36,826 nt of DNA from Sphingomonas sp. RIT328. Its GTDB lineage: Bacteria; Pseudomonadota; Alphaproteobacteria; Sphingomonadales; Sphingomonadaceae. A model generated the notes under the pieces. That model worked only from the letters and a program-made list of their open reading frames with translations, was not told the DNA's origin and did no database searches. The DNA is taken from the NCBI RefSeq assembly GCF_000632225.1, contig NZ_JFYV01000029.1:1-36826 (forward strand). Reading direction: 5' to 3'. Made by a program: the position numbers and the translations under genes. Positions 1 through 8,088 of the stretch are shown here, one piece after another. Every line of letters starts with the position of its first letter. Positions within the stretch are counted from its first letter, which is position 1.

Positions 1-2096
1 GGGCGGCCGCGGCCGGGGCGCGCGATCCCCCGCCCGCCGGCGATCCCGCGGCCGGCGAGCCCGCGGCCGGGGAGGATATCGTCGTCGAAGGCCGGCGACG
101 GGACGAGGGCGACGGCCCGCCGCCGGGGCCGCCGCCCGACGACGGTATGGGGCCGCCGCGGCGCGCGCAGGATGCCCGTAAGGTTCACCCCCCAGCGGAT
201 CTCCTCGCGATCCTCGCGCGCGAAATTGACCGCGCGACTGTCGACCGCGGTCAGCATGCCGGTGTCGTCGCGGGTGAAGCGCTCGGCGAAGGCCGCTTCG
301 GTCGCGGCGGTCGCGCCGCTCAGCGTGCCGATCGGATTGCGCGTGCGGCTGTTGATGTAATTGGCCGAAAGCGACAGATTGCGCCGCGGGAACGGCTTGA
401 GCGCGACGCCGAGCTTGACGACGTGACGATCGTCGGCGGCGAGCGCGGCATTGCCGCCGGTGCTCTGCAACACCGTCACCGTCGCGCCCGTCACCGCATC
501 GTAGACGCGCGCCTGGGTGACGACGACCGGCGCATTGAGCTGCTGCAACGTCGGCGCGACGCGATCTTCGTTGACCGAGGCGATCACGCTGATCCCGGTG
601 CGCGGCGTCCAGTTGAGCCCATAGCCGAAGGTCGCGAGCGTACCGTAATCGGCGACCCGCGTCGCACCCGCGTTCAGATTGGCGGTGAGGTTGCCGAGAC
701 CGCTGAGGAAGCCGCTGCGCCGGCTGGTCAGCGGCACGTCGAGGCTGATCTGCCCGCGCCCGGTGGTGCGCGTCGCCGCGCTCGTCCGGGTGACGCCGGC
801 ATAAGCGGTCGACGAGCGCAAAGCGCTGACGTCGCCGCCCAGCCGCAGCGACACACGGACGTCGCCCGCCGGCATCGCGAACAGCCGCCCCATCAGCACG
901 GCGCTGGCGCTGCCGGCGTCCGATCGCGCCACCGCCCGCTCGCGCTGCAACGGCCCGAGCAAGGCGGCGGAGAGCGGGCCGTACGGATCCACCGCGATGG
1001 CGTTCGCCGCGATCGCCTGTTGCAGCGCGGCCGTATCATAGCCGCGGTCGGTCACGGTGCGCGTGTCGCCGTGATCGTAATTGGCGATCACCGACAGCTT
1101 CCACCGCGTCGACACATCGGCGTTGAGCGTCGCGCCGAGATGCCCGCTTGCGGTCGCGGTATCCTGGCGCAGCGCCTGCGTGTCGAGATAGCGGTTGATC
1201 GTGGTATCCGACATACTGATGGCGAAGGGATTGTCGGCGGTGACGTCGAGCGTCGCGGTCGCCAGCCCCTGCAGGGCGGCGCTGGTGGCGTAGCTTGCAC
1301 CGGCATTGAGCGAGGCGGTCACCGCGTCGCTCACCTGATGCGCGACCGCACCGTTGAGCGACCAGGTCCGCGTCGCCGGCACGAGCGTGCGATAGGCGGT
1401 GTCGTCGGCGATCCGTCCGGTCGGATCGATCGCGCCGGTCGCCGAGATCAGGCCGCGCTCGCTCTCGCGCAACGACGCCGTCGATTCGACGCGCGCGGCG
1501 ACATTGACCCGGTCGTTGTCGTGGATGCGGGTATAGGTGACGTCGGCCCTGGCCTTCTCGCCCTGCCCCGCCAGCGAGCCGCCGCCGCCGATATTGGCGA
1601 CGGTGGTGCGGATCCGCCGCCGCAGGATGAGATTGACGACCTTCTGCTGCGCGTCATAGCCATATTTGAGCGCGACCTCCTCGGGCAGGATGTCGACGCG
1701 CAGGATCGCCTCGGTCGGCAGGTCGCCGATCTCGTTGACGCCGGAGATCCTCTTGCCGTTGACCAGCACGACAGGGCCGCTGCTGCTGTCGCGACCCTGA
1801 TCGCTCTGCGTCTGGCCGCTGATCTGGTCGAGCAATTCGGTGACGGTGCCGACGCCATAGCCGGCGATATCGGCGGGCGAGAGGCGGTTCTCGGCGGGAA
1901 TGTCGCCGATCACCGCACCGGGCACCGCGCGGCCGGTGACGACGATATCCTCGTCGCGCGCGGTGGCGGGCGCGGCGGTGCGGGTCGCCGGCTGCGCGGC
2001 CGGCGCGCCGCCGCTCTGCGCCGCCGCCGCAGGCGCCAGCGCGCCACCGACCAGCAGCGCGAGCAGGCAGGACGCGGGATAAGAAGGGCTGCTCAT
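1..2096 (-). CDS. TonB-dependent outer-membrane receptor (5' part, cut by window edge)
   Basis: The start at 2096 (ATG) has a GAAGG about 8 bases upstream; 698 codons are present and no stop is reached. A hydrophobic signal peptide (about residues 8-26) ends in an AAAAQ-like cleavage site. The sequence EDIVVTG at residues 49-55 fits a TonB box, followed by a plug domain to about residue 162 (VLVNGKRISG, then DILPEEVALKYGY) and beta-barrel sequence. The family takes up iron complexes, vitamins or glycans using TonB energy; no substrate can be read from the sequence. The last 45 or so codons (positions 1-140) become Arg/Pro-rich and unlike a barrel, so a frame error or chimeric join there is possible. 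Residue 585 is Thr in this copy and Pro in the mirror copy. Confidence 0.85.
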   Translation of the reverse strand, partial: MSSPSYPASCLLALLVGGALAPAAAAQSGGAPAAQPATRTAAPATARDEDIVVTGRAVPGAVIGDIPAENRLSPADIAGYGVGTVTELLDQISGQTQSDQGRDSSSGPVVLVNGKRISGVNEIGDLPTEAILRVDILPEEVALKYGYDAQQKVVNLILRRRIRTTVANIGGGGSLAGQGEKARADVTYTRIHDNDRVNVAARVESTASLRESERGLISATGAIDPTGRIADDTAYRTLVPATRTWSLNGAVAHQVSDAVTASLNAGASYATSAALQGLATATLDVTADNPFAISMSDTTINRYLDTQALRQDTATASGHLGATLNADVSTRWKLSVIANYDHGDTRTVTDRGYDTAALQQAIAANAIAVDPYGPLSAALLGPLQRERAVARSDAGSASAVLMGRLFAMPAGDVRVSLRLGGDVSALRSSTAYAGVTRTSAATRTTGRGQISLDVPLTSRRSGFLSGLGNLTANLNAGATRVADYGTLATFGYGLNWTPRTGISVIASVNEDRVAPTLQQLNAPVVVTQARVYDAVTGATVTVLQSTGGNAALAADDRHVVKLGVALKPFPRRNLSLSANYINSRTRNPIGTLSGATAATEAAFAERFTRDDTGMLTAVDSRAVNFAREDREEIRWGVNLTGILRAPRRPHTVVGRRPRRRAVALVPSPAFDDDILPGRGLAGRGIAGGRGIARPGRGR

Positions 2097-2412
2097 CGCC
2101 GCGCCTTCGGGTCGGATTGTGTCAGACCGATTTCATCACGATTGCGCCGGCTGCAACCTGACGCGGTGGTCGGGTGGGATGAGGCTTTGGTGGGCGGATG
2201 GCGAGCAGCCCCCCTCGCAAAGCGTACCGCAAGGCCGTCATCCCGCACGACGCGCGTTCCTTGGATATCGGCACCGGACGGCGCGAGGTTCCAACCGCCT
2301 CAATGTCTGTCGTGGCACCGCGGCCCGCTATGGGCGATGGGCCATTCTTCCAAAGCTATAGTCGATCCCGCCGCTGCTTAGATTTCGCTGCGGCGGGCGC
2401 GACCCGGCCGGA
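2097..2412. other. Intergenic region between receptor and autotransporter genes
   Basis: These 316 bases lie downstream of the autotransporter stop and upstream of the receptor start. I see no gene in them. The only clear structure is an 8-bp inverted repeat at 2367-2397. I found no convincing sigma-70 promoter or Fur box before the receptor. Confidence 0.5.
2367..2397 (-). terminator. Possible terminator after the autotransporter gene
   Basis: Inverted repeat with arms CCCGCCGC and GCGGCGGG around a 15-base loop, starting 15 bases after the autotransporter stop. There is no T-run, so it could instead be an mRNA-stabilising stem. Confidence 0.35.
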
Positions 2413-5400
2413 TCAGAATTTGAAGGTCACCGCACCATGATAGGCTTGGTTGCGCACGTCGCGGCGCAGCGCGGTGGTGTCGGCGCTGAGCGATAGCCTG
2501 ACACGGTCGGTGGTGTAGGACAGGCCCGCGGTCAGCTCGACCCAGTCATGATCCTGGCTCGCCAGCCGGAAGGCCGCCGAGGGCGTGCCGCCGATGAAAT
2601 TGGCGGTGAACACGCCCGGCCGATCCTCGAAATCATGGACGTAATAGACCGAGCCGAACGGCTTGATCGCCTCCCCGCCGGCGATCTGCACACCGGCACG
2701 TGCCTGGGCGCTGTCCAGCGAGTAGCGATCGAAGCGCAGCGCGCCGTCCCCGCCCGTTTCGACCGTCGGCGTGAAGCCGATATGGCTGACGCGGGCGGCG
2801 AGGCGCGGACCGACCTGCAGGCCGGCAAGATCGAATTGCTGGCCGACGCCGACTTCGGCGGACAGGGCGAAGGCGTCGTCGCGGCTGCGCAGCGTTTCGC
2901 CGATTCCTGCCAGCGCGACGCTGCGCCGCGTGCTCGCCTGGAACACGCCGGCGCTGACCTGCGCGTCGAGCAGCTGACCGCGGCTGCCCTGCGCCTTGCC
3001 GAACAGCGTACCCTGGAACAGCTCGCCGACCGCATGCTGCGCGACGCCTCCAGTGGTGCCGTCGAGCTTGGTGAAGCCGAAGCCGAAGCCGAGCACGCTG
3101 GTGTCGCTGACCTTCGTCTCGATGCCGCTGACCACGTAGAAGCCGTCGAACGAGTCGCGCCCGCCCGCCGGGCTGGCGTCGCGCAGGCTGCGGCTGCTGC
3201 CGTCGACATAGCCGCCGGCGATGAAGACGTTGACGTTCTCCGGCAGCACGTTTTCGCGCACCGTGGTGGTGGCGTCGCTCGCGGTGGCCTGCGCCATCGG
3301 CAGATCGCGCGCCATCAGCGCGGCGAATTGCAGCGGCTGGCCCGTCATCGTCAGCGTCCCCGACAGCGGCTGGCGCGCGTCGATCGCGCCGAGATGCTGG
3401 CGGTAATAGCGCGCGACATTGTCGGTCGCGACGATGCCCATGCCCTGGACGAGCGGCGTGGTGCGCGGCGCCAGCCCCTCCAGCGTCGTGCGGATCGTCG
3501 CCGCATTCTGGAGATCGAGCACGCCGTAGAGGCCGGCGAGCCTGGCATATTGGCCGCGGTCGCGATCGAGCAATCCGGCGAAGGCGGTCTGGATCGGCGT
3601 GTTGGCGACGACGCTCGCATAGCTGCCGGCGACGACATGCGCCTGCACCGCCGTATCGGAATAGAGCAGCTCCGGCTTGAGGATCGCGGAGATCGGCACG
3701 ACCCCGTCGAATTGGCCGATGACGCCGCCGGTCGCGGTGACGATCGTGTAGCGATCATTGTAGCGCAGGATATGGCCGGCGACCGGCGCCAGCCCGACGC
3801 GGCCGCCTAGCGCGGCAAAGCCGTCGTCGGCGCCGGTGCCGACCACGGCGATCCGGTCGGACGTGCCGTTCGGCCCGACGTCGATCAGCACGCGGCTGCC
3901 CGAGGCGAGGATGAGATTGCCGCCGATCGTCAGCGTGCCGATCGTCCCCAGCGTTCCCGGCGCGATCAGGCCGGCGACGCTGGTGAGATAGGGCGTGTTG
4001 ATCCGCCCGCTGCCGGTGAGCAGGCCTTGCAGAAGGAAGTAATCGCCCGGCGTCGACAGCTGGCCGTCGACGCTGACCGTGCCGCTATACTGGTTGACGG
4101 CGATCAGGCTGGTCAGCGACCCCGCACGGGTGATCGCCAGCTTGGCGGCATCGCCGCTGATCGTGAACTGGTCGACCGTCGCCGCGGTATCGAGCGTCGT
4201 CGTACCGGCCGCAGCCAGCGTCACGTCGAAATAGCGTCCGCTGCGCTGCGTCGCGGCATCGGGATCGATATTGTCGGGCACGAAGCCGGTCGCGCCGGGC
4301 AGGCCGTTGGCGAGCGTCGGCGTCGGCAGCGCTGCGGTCCTGGCGTCCGCGGCACTGGATGGAGAGCCGATCCACGTCCCCGCCGCGCGGCCGCCATCGG
4401 CCTCGCCCTGCTGCGTGGCGGCGACCGGCTTGCCGTCGACATAGGTGACGCCGGTGTGGAGATCGTAGCATTGGTCGTAGCCGATGCGCGGTTCCTGGTC
4501 ACACACCTGCCCGAACTTGTTCTGCGTATCGTTGGCGGTGCCGAGCCCCGGCGTCGTCGGCACGCCATTGACGAGCTGGCCGTCGGCGATGATCTGATAG
4601 GCCGGATCGAGCCGGGTGACCCAGTGGCTGGCGTCACTCCATTTGCCGTCCCCAGCCACTGCGCCGACATAGCGATAGGGGTTGTTGGCGACGATATAGT
4701 CCCAATAGAGATATAGCGGCTGGTAGAAGGACGTCGTGCCGTAGCCCGCCGATTTCTGGCCAGAGAAGGTGTAGCTTCCCGACAGCACGCCGATCACCGT
4801 CGATAGGTTGGTGCCGCCGCGCTTGAACGTCTGATCGAGGATCAGCGGCCCGCCCGAATCGCCGGAGGCGGTCAGGCCTTCGTGCGGCAGCGCCTTGTCC
4901 TTGAAGAGATTATAATCGCCCGGCGCCTTGCGGGTCGGGTCGTCGAAGTCGAGCTGATACAGGTTGGCCGGGAAACCGGCATTGCCGCCGAACAGGCCGT
5001 AATAGAAATCGTCGATCGAGCCGAGCACACCGATATAATTTTCGGCGACGCGACGACGGAAGTCGATGGCGCCGGTACTGCCGGTGGTACCCGTACCGTT
5101 CTTGCCATAGCCGGTGACGGTGACGTGATATCCGGTGCCGGTGGTATCGTCGATCGCTGCGGGTGCCGGGAGCGGCGAGAACAGCAATGTCCAGGTCGGC
5201 ACGTCGGGAACCGGCGTATCGGTGGTCGCCAGCGCGATGTCGGCCTGCATGAAGTTCTTGTTCATGCCAAAGGCGAGCGACTGCGAGTTATAGACGACCT
5301 GACTGACGTTGTAGAAATGATTGTCGGCGTTGGTCGCATGACCACCGTAAAGCCAGTTCTGCACACCGGGCCGAGTATTGGCTTCGAACCCGAACCCGAT

Positions 5401-5829
5401 CGGCAACTGCCCGGCCGCCGTGCCGTAATTCCACGGGTTCATCGCGGTGCCGTCGGGTGCTTCGTTGACGCAATGCGCCGCGAACAGAACCGTGCGCGGA
5501 TTGATCAGCGTGCCTGTGCACATGTAGATATATTTGTAGTTCTGATCCGTCGGCGTCTGGTCGATGATCATCTGCCCGACGCCGTTGACGCCCTGGTCGA
5601 GATCCGACTTGGGCGTGCCGGGATCGGAGATGACGATCTGGGGTTGAGCATGCGGCGGCTGCAGCAGAACCTCGCGCGCCGCAGGCGCGGCGATCGGGGC
5701 AGCCGTCTTCAGCCCGTCGAGCAGATCGGACGTCCTCGCCTGTGCCTGCGCCGCTACCGGCGTGAGGATCATCGCCGTCGAGGCGAGCAGGACGTATCGC
5801 GACAGGCGACGCAGCGGCGTGTGGCTCAT
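2413..5829 (-). CDS. Trypsin-like serine protease autotransporter
   Basis: 1138 aa. The start at 5829 was chosen because AGGGGGA lies about 9 bases upstream and the protein then opens with a signal peptide (residues 1 to about 29, ending AAQAQA); the frame stays open 64 codons further upstream but without such features. The S1-type triad is visible: His119 in FAAHC, Asp197 in DIAL, Ser325 in GDSGGP. Residues of about 606-664 resemble the autotransporter-associated beta-strand repeat (GSGRI, then IAPG and LTIGG). Residues of about 865-1138 form a C-terminal autotransporter barrel ending in Phe (TFKF), the expected signal for outer-membrane insertion. Type V secretion should place the protease at the cell surface or release it. 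The substrate is unknown. It is divergent from the helicase gene and followed in the same direction by the TonB receptor. Confidence 0.9.
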   Translation of the reverse strand: MSHTPLRRLSRYVLLASTAMILTPVAAQAQARTSDLLDGLKTAAPIAAPAAREVLLQPPHAQPQIVISDPGTPKSDLDQGVNGVGQMIIDQTPTDQNYKYIYMCTGTLINPRTVLFAAHCVNEAPDGTAMNPWNYGTAAGQLPIGFGFEANTRPGVQNWLYGGHATNADNHFYNVSQVVYNSQSLAFGMNKNFMQADIALATTDTPVPDVPTWTLLFSPLPAPAAIDDTTGTGYHVTVTGYGKNGTGTTGSTGAIDFRRRVAENYIGVLGSIDDFYYGLFGGNAGFPANLYQLDFDDPTRKAPGDYNLFKDKALPHEGLTASGDSGGPLILDQTFKRGGTNLSTVIGVLSGSYTFSGQKSAGYGTTSFYQPLYLYWDYIVANNPYRYVGAVAGDGKWSDASHWVTRLDPAYQIIADGQLVNGVPTTPGLGTANDTQNKFGQVCDQEPRIGYDQCYDLHTGVTYVDGKPVAATQQGEADGGRAAGTWIGSPSSAADARTAALPTPTLANGLPGATGFVPDNIDPDAATQRSGRYFDVTLAAAGTTTLDTAATVDQFTISGDAAKLAITRAGSLTSLIAVNQYSGTVSVDGQLSTPGDYFLLQGLLTGSGRINTPYLTSVAGLIAPGTLGTIGTLTIGGNLILASGSRVLIDVGPNGTSDRIAVVGTGADDGFAALGGRVGLAPVAGHILRYNDRYTIVTATGGVIGQFDGVVPISAILKPELLYSDTAVQAHVVAGSYASVVANTPIQTAFAGLLDRDRGQYARLAGLYGVLDLQNAATIRTTLEGLAPRTTPLVQGMGIVATDNVARYYRQHLGAIDARQPLSGTLTMTGQPLQFAALMARDLPMAQATASDATTTVRENVLPENVNVFIAGGYVDGSSRSLRDASPAGGRDSFDGFYVVSGIETKVSDTSVLGFGFGFTKLDGTTGGVAQHAVGELFQGTLFGKAQGSRGQLLDAQVSAGVFQASTRRSVALAGIGETLRSRDDAFALSAEVGVGQQFDLAGLQVGPRLAARVSHIGFTPTVETGGDGALRFDRYSLDSAQARAGVQIAGGEAIKPFGSVYYVHDFEDRPGVFTANFIGGTPSAAFRLASQDHDWVELTAGLSYTTDRVRLSLSADTTALRRDVRNQAYHGAVTFKF

Positions 5830-5888
5830 ACAGTATTTCCCCCTGATCGTACCGGACGGCTCTCCCGCTCCGGCTGACCCATGCAATG

Positions 5889-5915
5889 TGTCAGATATGG
5901 TCACAAACCTGTCAA
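5889..5915 (-). promoter_or_regulatory. TTGACA box and spaced TGAC(A/C) repeats before the autotransporter
   Basis: Read on the minus strand, TTGACA (5910-5915) could be a -35 box. It overlaps a series TGACA, TGACC, TGACA whose starts are 11 and 10 bases apart, about one helical turn each. The matching -10 box is poor, so either an activator-dependent promoter or a set of regulator half-sites is plausible. The location is about 60-85 bases upstream of the start codon. Confidence 0.35.
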
Positions 5916-6010
5916 GTCGTCGCCATGGTTGCATCTTTCTTAATGATCCATATCGGTCAGATCGTGTCGGACCCGCAACACCAGCCCCCGGCACCTTGAC
6001 TTTTGCCGCA

Positions 6011-6049
6011 ATGCAGCGCACATCCGCTGCATCGAGGCGTCATGCAGCG
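6011..6049. repeat. Three copies of an 8-mer in alternating orientation
   Basis: ATGCAGCG occurs at 6011-6018 and 6042-6049, with its exact reverse complement CGCTGCAT between them at 6025-6032. The middle copy can pair with either neighbour (6-base or 9-base loop), giving two mutually exclusive hairpins if transcribed, or clustered half-sites for a DNA-binding protein. It sits in the divergent region between the protease and helicase genes. Confidence 0.7.
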
Positions 6050-6149
6050 TGAACGGGTTGGCCTGGCCACCCCCGGCTCCGCCTCGGTCGATATGCTCAG
6101 GGCTTCCCTATTCACGCGGGGTGTCAGTTTTCCCCGCCCCCTGCGAGCC

Positions 6150-6166
6150 GTGTCCGGTCCGGACAC
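6150..6166. promoter_or_regulatory. 17-base palindrome upstream of the helicase
   Basis: GTGTCCGG, a central T, then CCGGACAC: 8-bp arms with perfect dyad symmetry, 36 bases before the helicase start. The one-base spacer suits a dimeric repressor operator better than an RNA hairpin. The regulator is unknown. Confidence 0.4.
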
Positions 6167-6202
6167 CGGCGCGCGGGTTGGGCCCGTTTTGGAAGTTGTT
6201 TC

Positions 6203-7576
6203 ATGACCTTCGCCAATCTCGGCCTCGCCGAGCCGCTTGTCCGCGCGCTCGAAGCCAAAGGCTATACCAACCCGACGCCGATCCAGGCGCAGTCGATCCC
6301 GATCCTGCTCGAAGGCGGCGACCTGCTCGGCATCGCCCAGACCGGCACCGGCAAGACCGCGGCCTTCGTGCTGCCGTCGATCCAGCGACTCGCCGCCGCG
6401 CAGAAGCGCGTGCTGCCGACCCACGTCCGCATGCTCGTCCTCGCGCCGACGCGCGAACTCGCCAGCCAGATCGCCGACAATGCGCGCGGCTACGGCCAGT
6501 TCAGCAAGCTGTCGGTCGCGACCGTGTTCGGCGGCACCAGCATCAACAAGAACCGGCAGGATCTCAGCCGCGGCGTCGACATCCTCGTCGCCACGCCTGG
6601 CCGCCTGATCGACCTCGTCGAACAGGGCATGTGCAACCTGTCGATGATCGAGATCCTCGTGCTCGACGAAGCCGACCAGATGATGGACCTCGGCTTCATC
6701 CACGCGCTCAAGAAGATCGTGCGGATGATCCCGCGCAAGCGCCAGACGCTGTTCTTCTCGGCAACGATGCCGGTGGCGATCCGCGAACTCGCCAACCAGT
6801 TCCTGCACGAGCCGAAGACGGTGTCGGTCGTCCCCGCCTCGACCACTGCCGAGCGCGTCGACCAATATGTCACCTTCGTCAACCAGACGGAGAAGCAGGC
6901 GCTGCTGACGCTGACGCTGCAGGATCCGACGATCAACCGCGCGCTGGTCTTCACCCGCACCAAGCATGGCGCCGACCGCGTCGTGAAGCTGCTCGCCGGC
7001 AACGGCATCGCCGCCAATGCGATCCACGGCAACAAGAGCCAGGGCCAGCGCGAGCGCGCGCTCGGCGAGTTCAAGGACGGCAAGACCAAGGTGCTGGTCG
7101 CCACCGACATCGCCGCGCGCGGCATCGACGTGTCGGGGGTCAGCCACGTCATCAACTTCGAGCTGCCGAATGTCGCCGAGCAATATGTCCACCGCATCGG
7201 GCGGACCGCGCGGGCCGGCAACAGCGGCATCGCCATCGCCTTCTGCGCGGATGACGAGCGCGCCTATCTGAAGGACATCGAGAAGCTGACCCGCCAGAAG
7301 GTGACGGTGCGGCCGCTGCCGGACAATTTCACCGCGCTGTCAAACGAGATCAAGGCGACCCGCGTCAAGGCGATCGGCGCCGATCCCGCGCCGCGCGCCG
7401 ACCTGCCGCGTGGCCAGCGTCAGCCGGCGCGCCCGCGGGCGACGCACGCGCCGACCGCGACGCGCAACTACGCCAATGCGAGCCGTGGCGGCCAGCGTGG
7501 CGGTGGCGGCGGTGGTCGTGGTGGTCGCTCGGGCGGCGGCGGTGGTCGCGGCCAGGGCGCCGGCGCGGCGCGCTAA
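6203..7576 (+). CDS. DEAD-box ATP-dependent RNA helicase, RhlE-like
   Basis: 457 aa. All core motifs are present: Q motif region (residues 1-30, with TPIQAQSIP), Walker A AQTGTGKT (45-52), PTREL (82-86), TPGR (131-134), DEAD (155-158), SAT (186-188), ATDIAARG, and HRIGRTARAG starting at 330. The C-terminal tail, from about residue 390, is basic and then Gly/Arg-rich, as in RhlE-type helicases, and probably binds RNA. The likely role is ATP-driven unwinding in ribosome assembly or mRNA turnover. GGAAG lies about 7 bases before the ATG. It is a single gene: a strong terminator follows at 7623, and upstream lies a shared divergent region with repeats that may mediate its regulation. Confidence 0.93.
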   Translation: MTFANLGLAEPLVRALEAKGYTNPTPIQAQSIPILLEGGDLLGIAQTGTGKTAAFVLPSIQRLAAAQKRVLPTHVRMLVLAPTRELASQIADNARGYGQFSKLSVATVFGGTSINKNRQDLSRGVDILVATPGRLIDLVEQGMCNLSMIEILVLDEADQMMDLGFIHALKKIVRMIPRKRQTLFFSATMPVAIRELANQFLHEPKTVSVVPASTTAERVDQYVTFVNQTEKQALLTLTLQDPTINRALVFTRTKHGADRVVKLLAGNGIAANAIHGNKSQGQRERALGEFKDGKTKVLVATDIAARGIDVSGVSHVINFELPNVAEQYVHRIGRTARAGNSGIAIAFCADDERAYLKDIEKLTRQKVTVRPLPDNFTALSNEIKATRVKAIGADPAPRADLPRGQRQPARPRATHAPTATRNYANASRGGQRGGGGGGRGGRSGGGGGRGQGAGAAR

Positions 7577-7622
7577 GCCGCATCGGCTGCGGCGCACCTG
7601 CGTCGCGTCGCATGGATATTCG

Positions 7623-7656
7623 AACGGCCCCGCAGGCGCGATCCTGCGGGGCCGTT
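7623..7656 (+). terminator. Rho-independent-type terminator after the helicase
   Basis: AACGGCCCCGCAG (7623-7635) pairs perfectly with CTGCGGGGCCGTT (7644-7656) around an 8-base loop. The 13-bp GC-rich stem ends in TTT, typical of a terminator in a high-G+C genome. Confidence 0.75.
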
Positions 7657-7715
7657 TGCGTTCGGGGCAACCCGCCGCCGCGTGGCGCATTGACTCCCCC
7701 AGAGGAGAGACTGCC

Positions 7716-7982
7716 ATGGACGTTTCCACCACCCCGCTGCCCGAACGGATCGCCCGCGTGCTCGCCGGGCAGCGGATCAGCGCCAATGCCGGCGGCGATG
7801 CCGAGAGCGCCGGCGATCAGGTCGACGGGGCGTGGCGCGACTATCTCGATGACGCGCGCGCGGTGCTGCGCACACTGCGCGAACCCGACCGCAGGATGGC
7901 CGCGGCCGGCGACCCGGCGGTGTGGGAGCGGATGGTGCTGGCGGCGATCGACGAGGCGAAGCCGGAGACAGTGGTTCTCTAA
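7716..7982 (+). CDS. Small protein of unknown function (88 aa)
   Basis: The ATG at 7716 follows a good ribosome binding site (AGAGGAGA, about 8 bases upstream) and opens an 88-codon frame ending in TAA at 7980. I do not recognise the family. The protein is soluble, with no signal peptide or membrane segment. It has two probable helices: LPERIARVLAG near the start and WRDYLDDARAVLRTL in the middle, then a Trp-containing helix near VWERMVLAAIDE. It stands alone between a terminator upstream and a convergent crotonase gene, so context gives no function. A longer in-frame extension upstream runs through the helicase gene and the terminator and is not credible. Confidence 0.65.
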   Translation: MDVSTTPLPERIARVLAGQRISANAGGDAESAGDQVDGAWRDYLDDARAVLRTLREPDRRMAAAGDPAVWERMVLAAIDEAKPETVVL

Positions 7983-8040
7983 CGGATCGCAGGCGGCGTT
8001 CCGCCCTGCCCTCACCCTATCGCCGGCTTCGCCGTCTCCT

Positions 8041-8061
8041 CCCTCTCCCACCGGGAGAGGG
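8041..8061. repeat. CCCTCTCCC/GGGAGAGGG intergenic hairpin
   Basis: CCCTCTCCC (8041-8049), ACC loop, GGGAGAGGG (8053-8061), lying between two convergent genes. The arms are identical to those at the window centre, so this is a recurrent element. It may serve as a bidirectional transcript end for the 88-aa gene and the crotonase. Confidence 0.6.
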
Positions 8062-8088
8062 GGGTGGGACCGGGCGCTGCCTCCGTGG

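Noticed and set aside
3..10. GCGGCCGC (NotI site) at the window edge, possible cloning linker
   Set aside because: It is embedded in extremely GC-rich native-looking sequence with other CGGCCG strings; chance occurrence is adequate.
147..2381. 744-codon open frame on the plus strand (and its mirror at 34446-36680)
   Set aside because: It lies antisense to the TonB receptor, is Arg/Ala/Asp-rich, has no domain features and spans the non-coding gap. It is a high-G+C shadow frame, except that the short upstream part at 3-149 is discussed separately.
6049..7254. 401-codon plus-strand frame overlapping the helicase
   Set aside because: Out of frame with the helicase, Arg/Pro/Asp-rich and lacking motifs; the helicase frame carries every DEAD-box motif.
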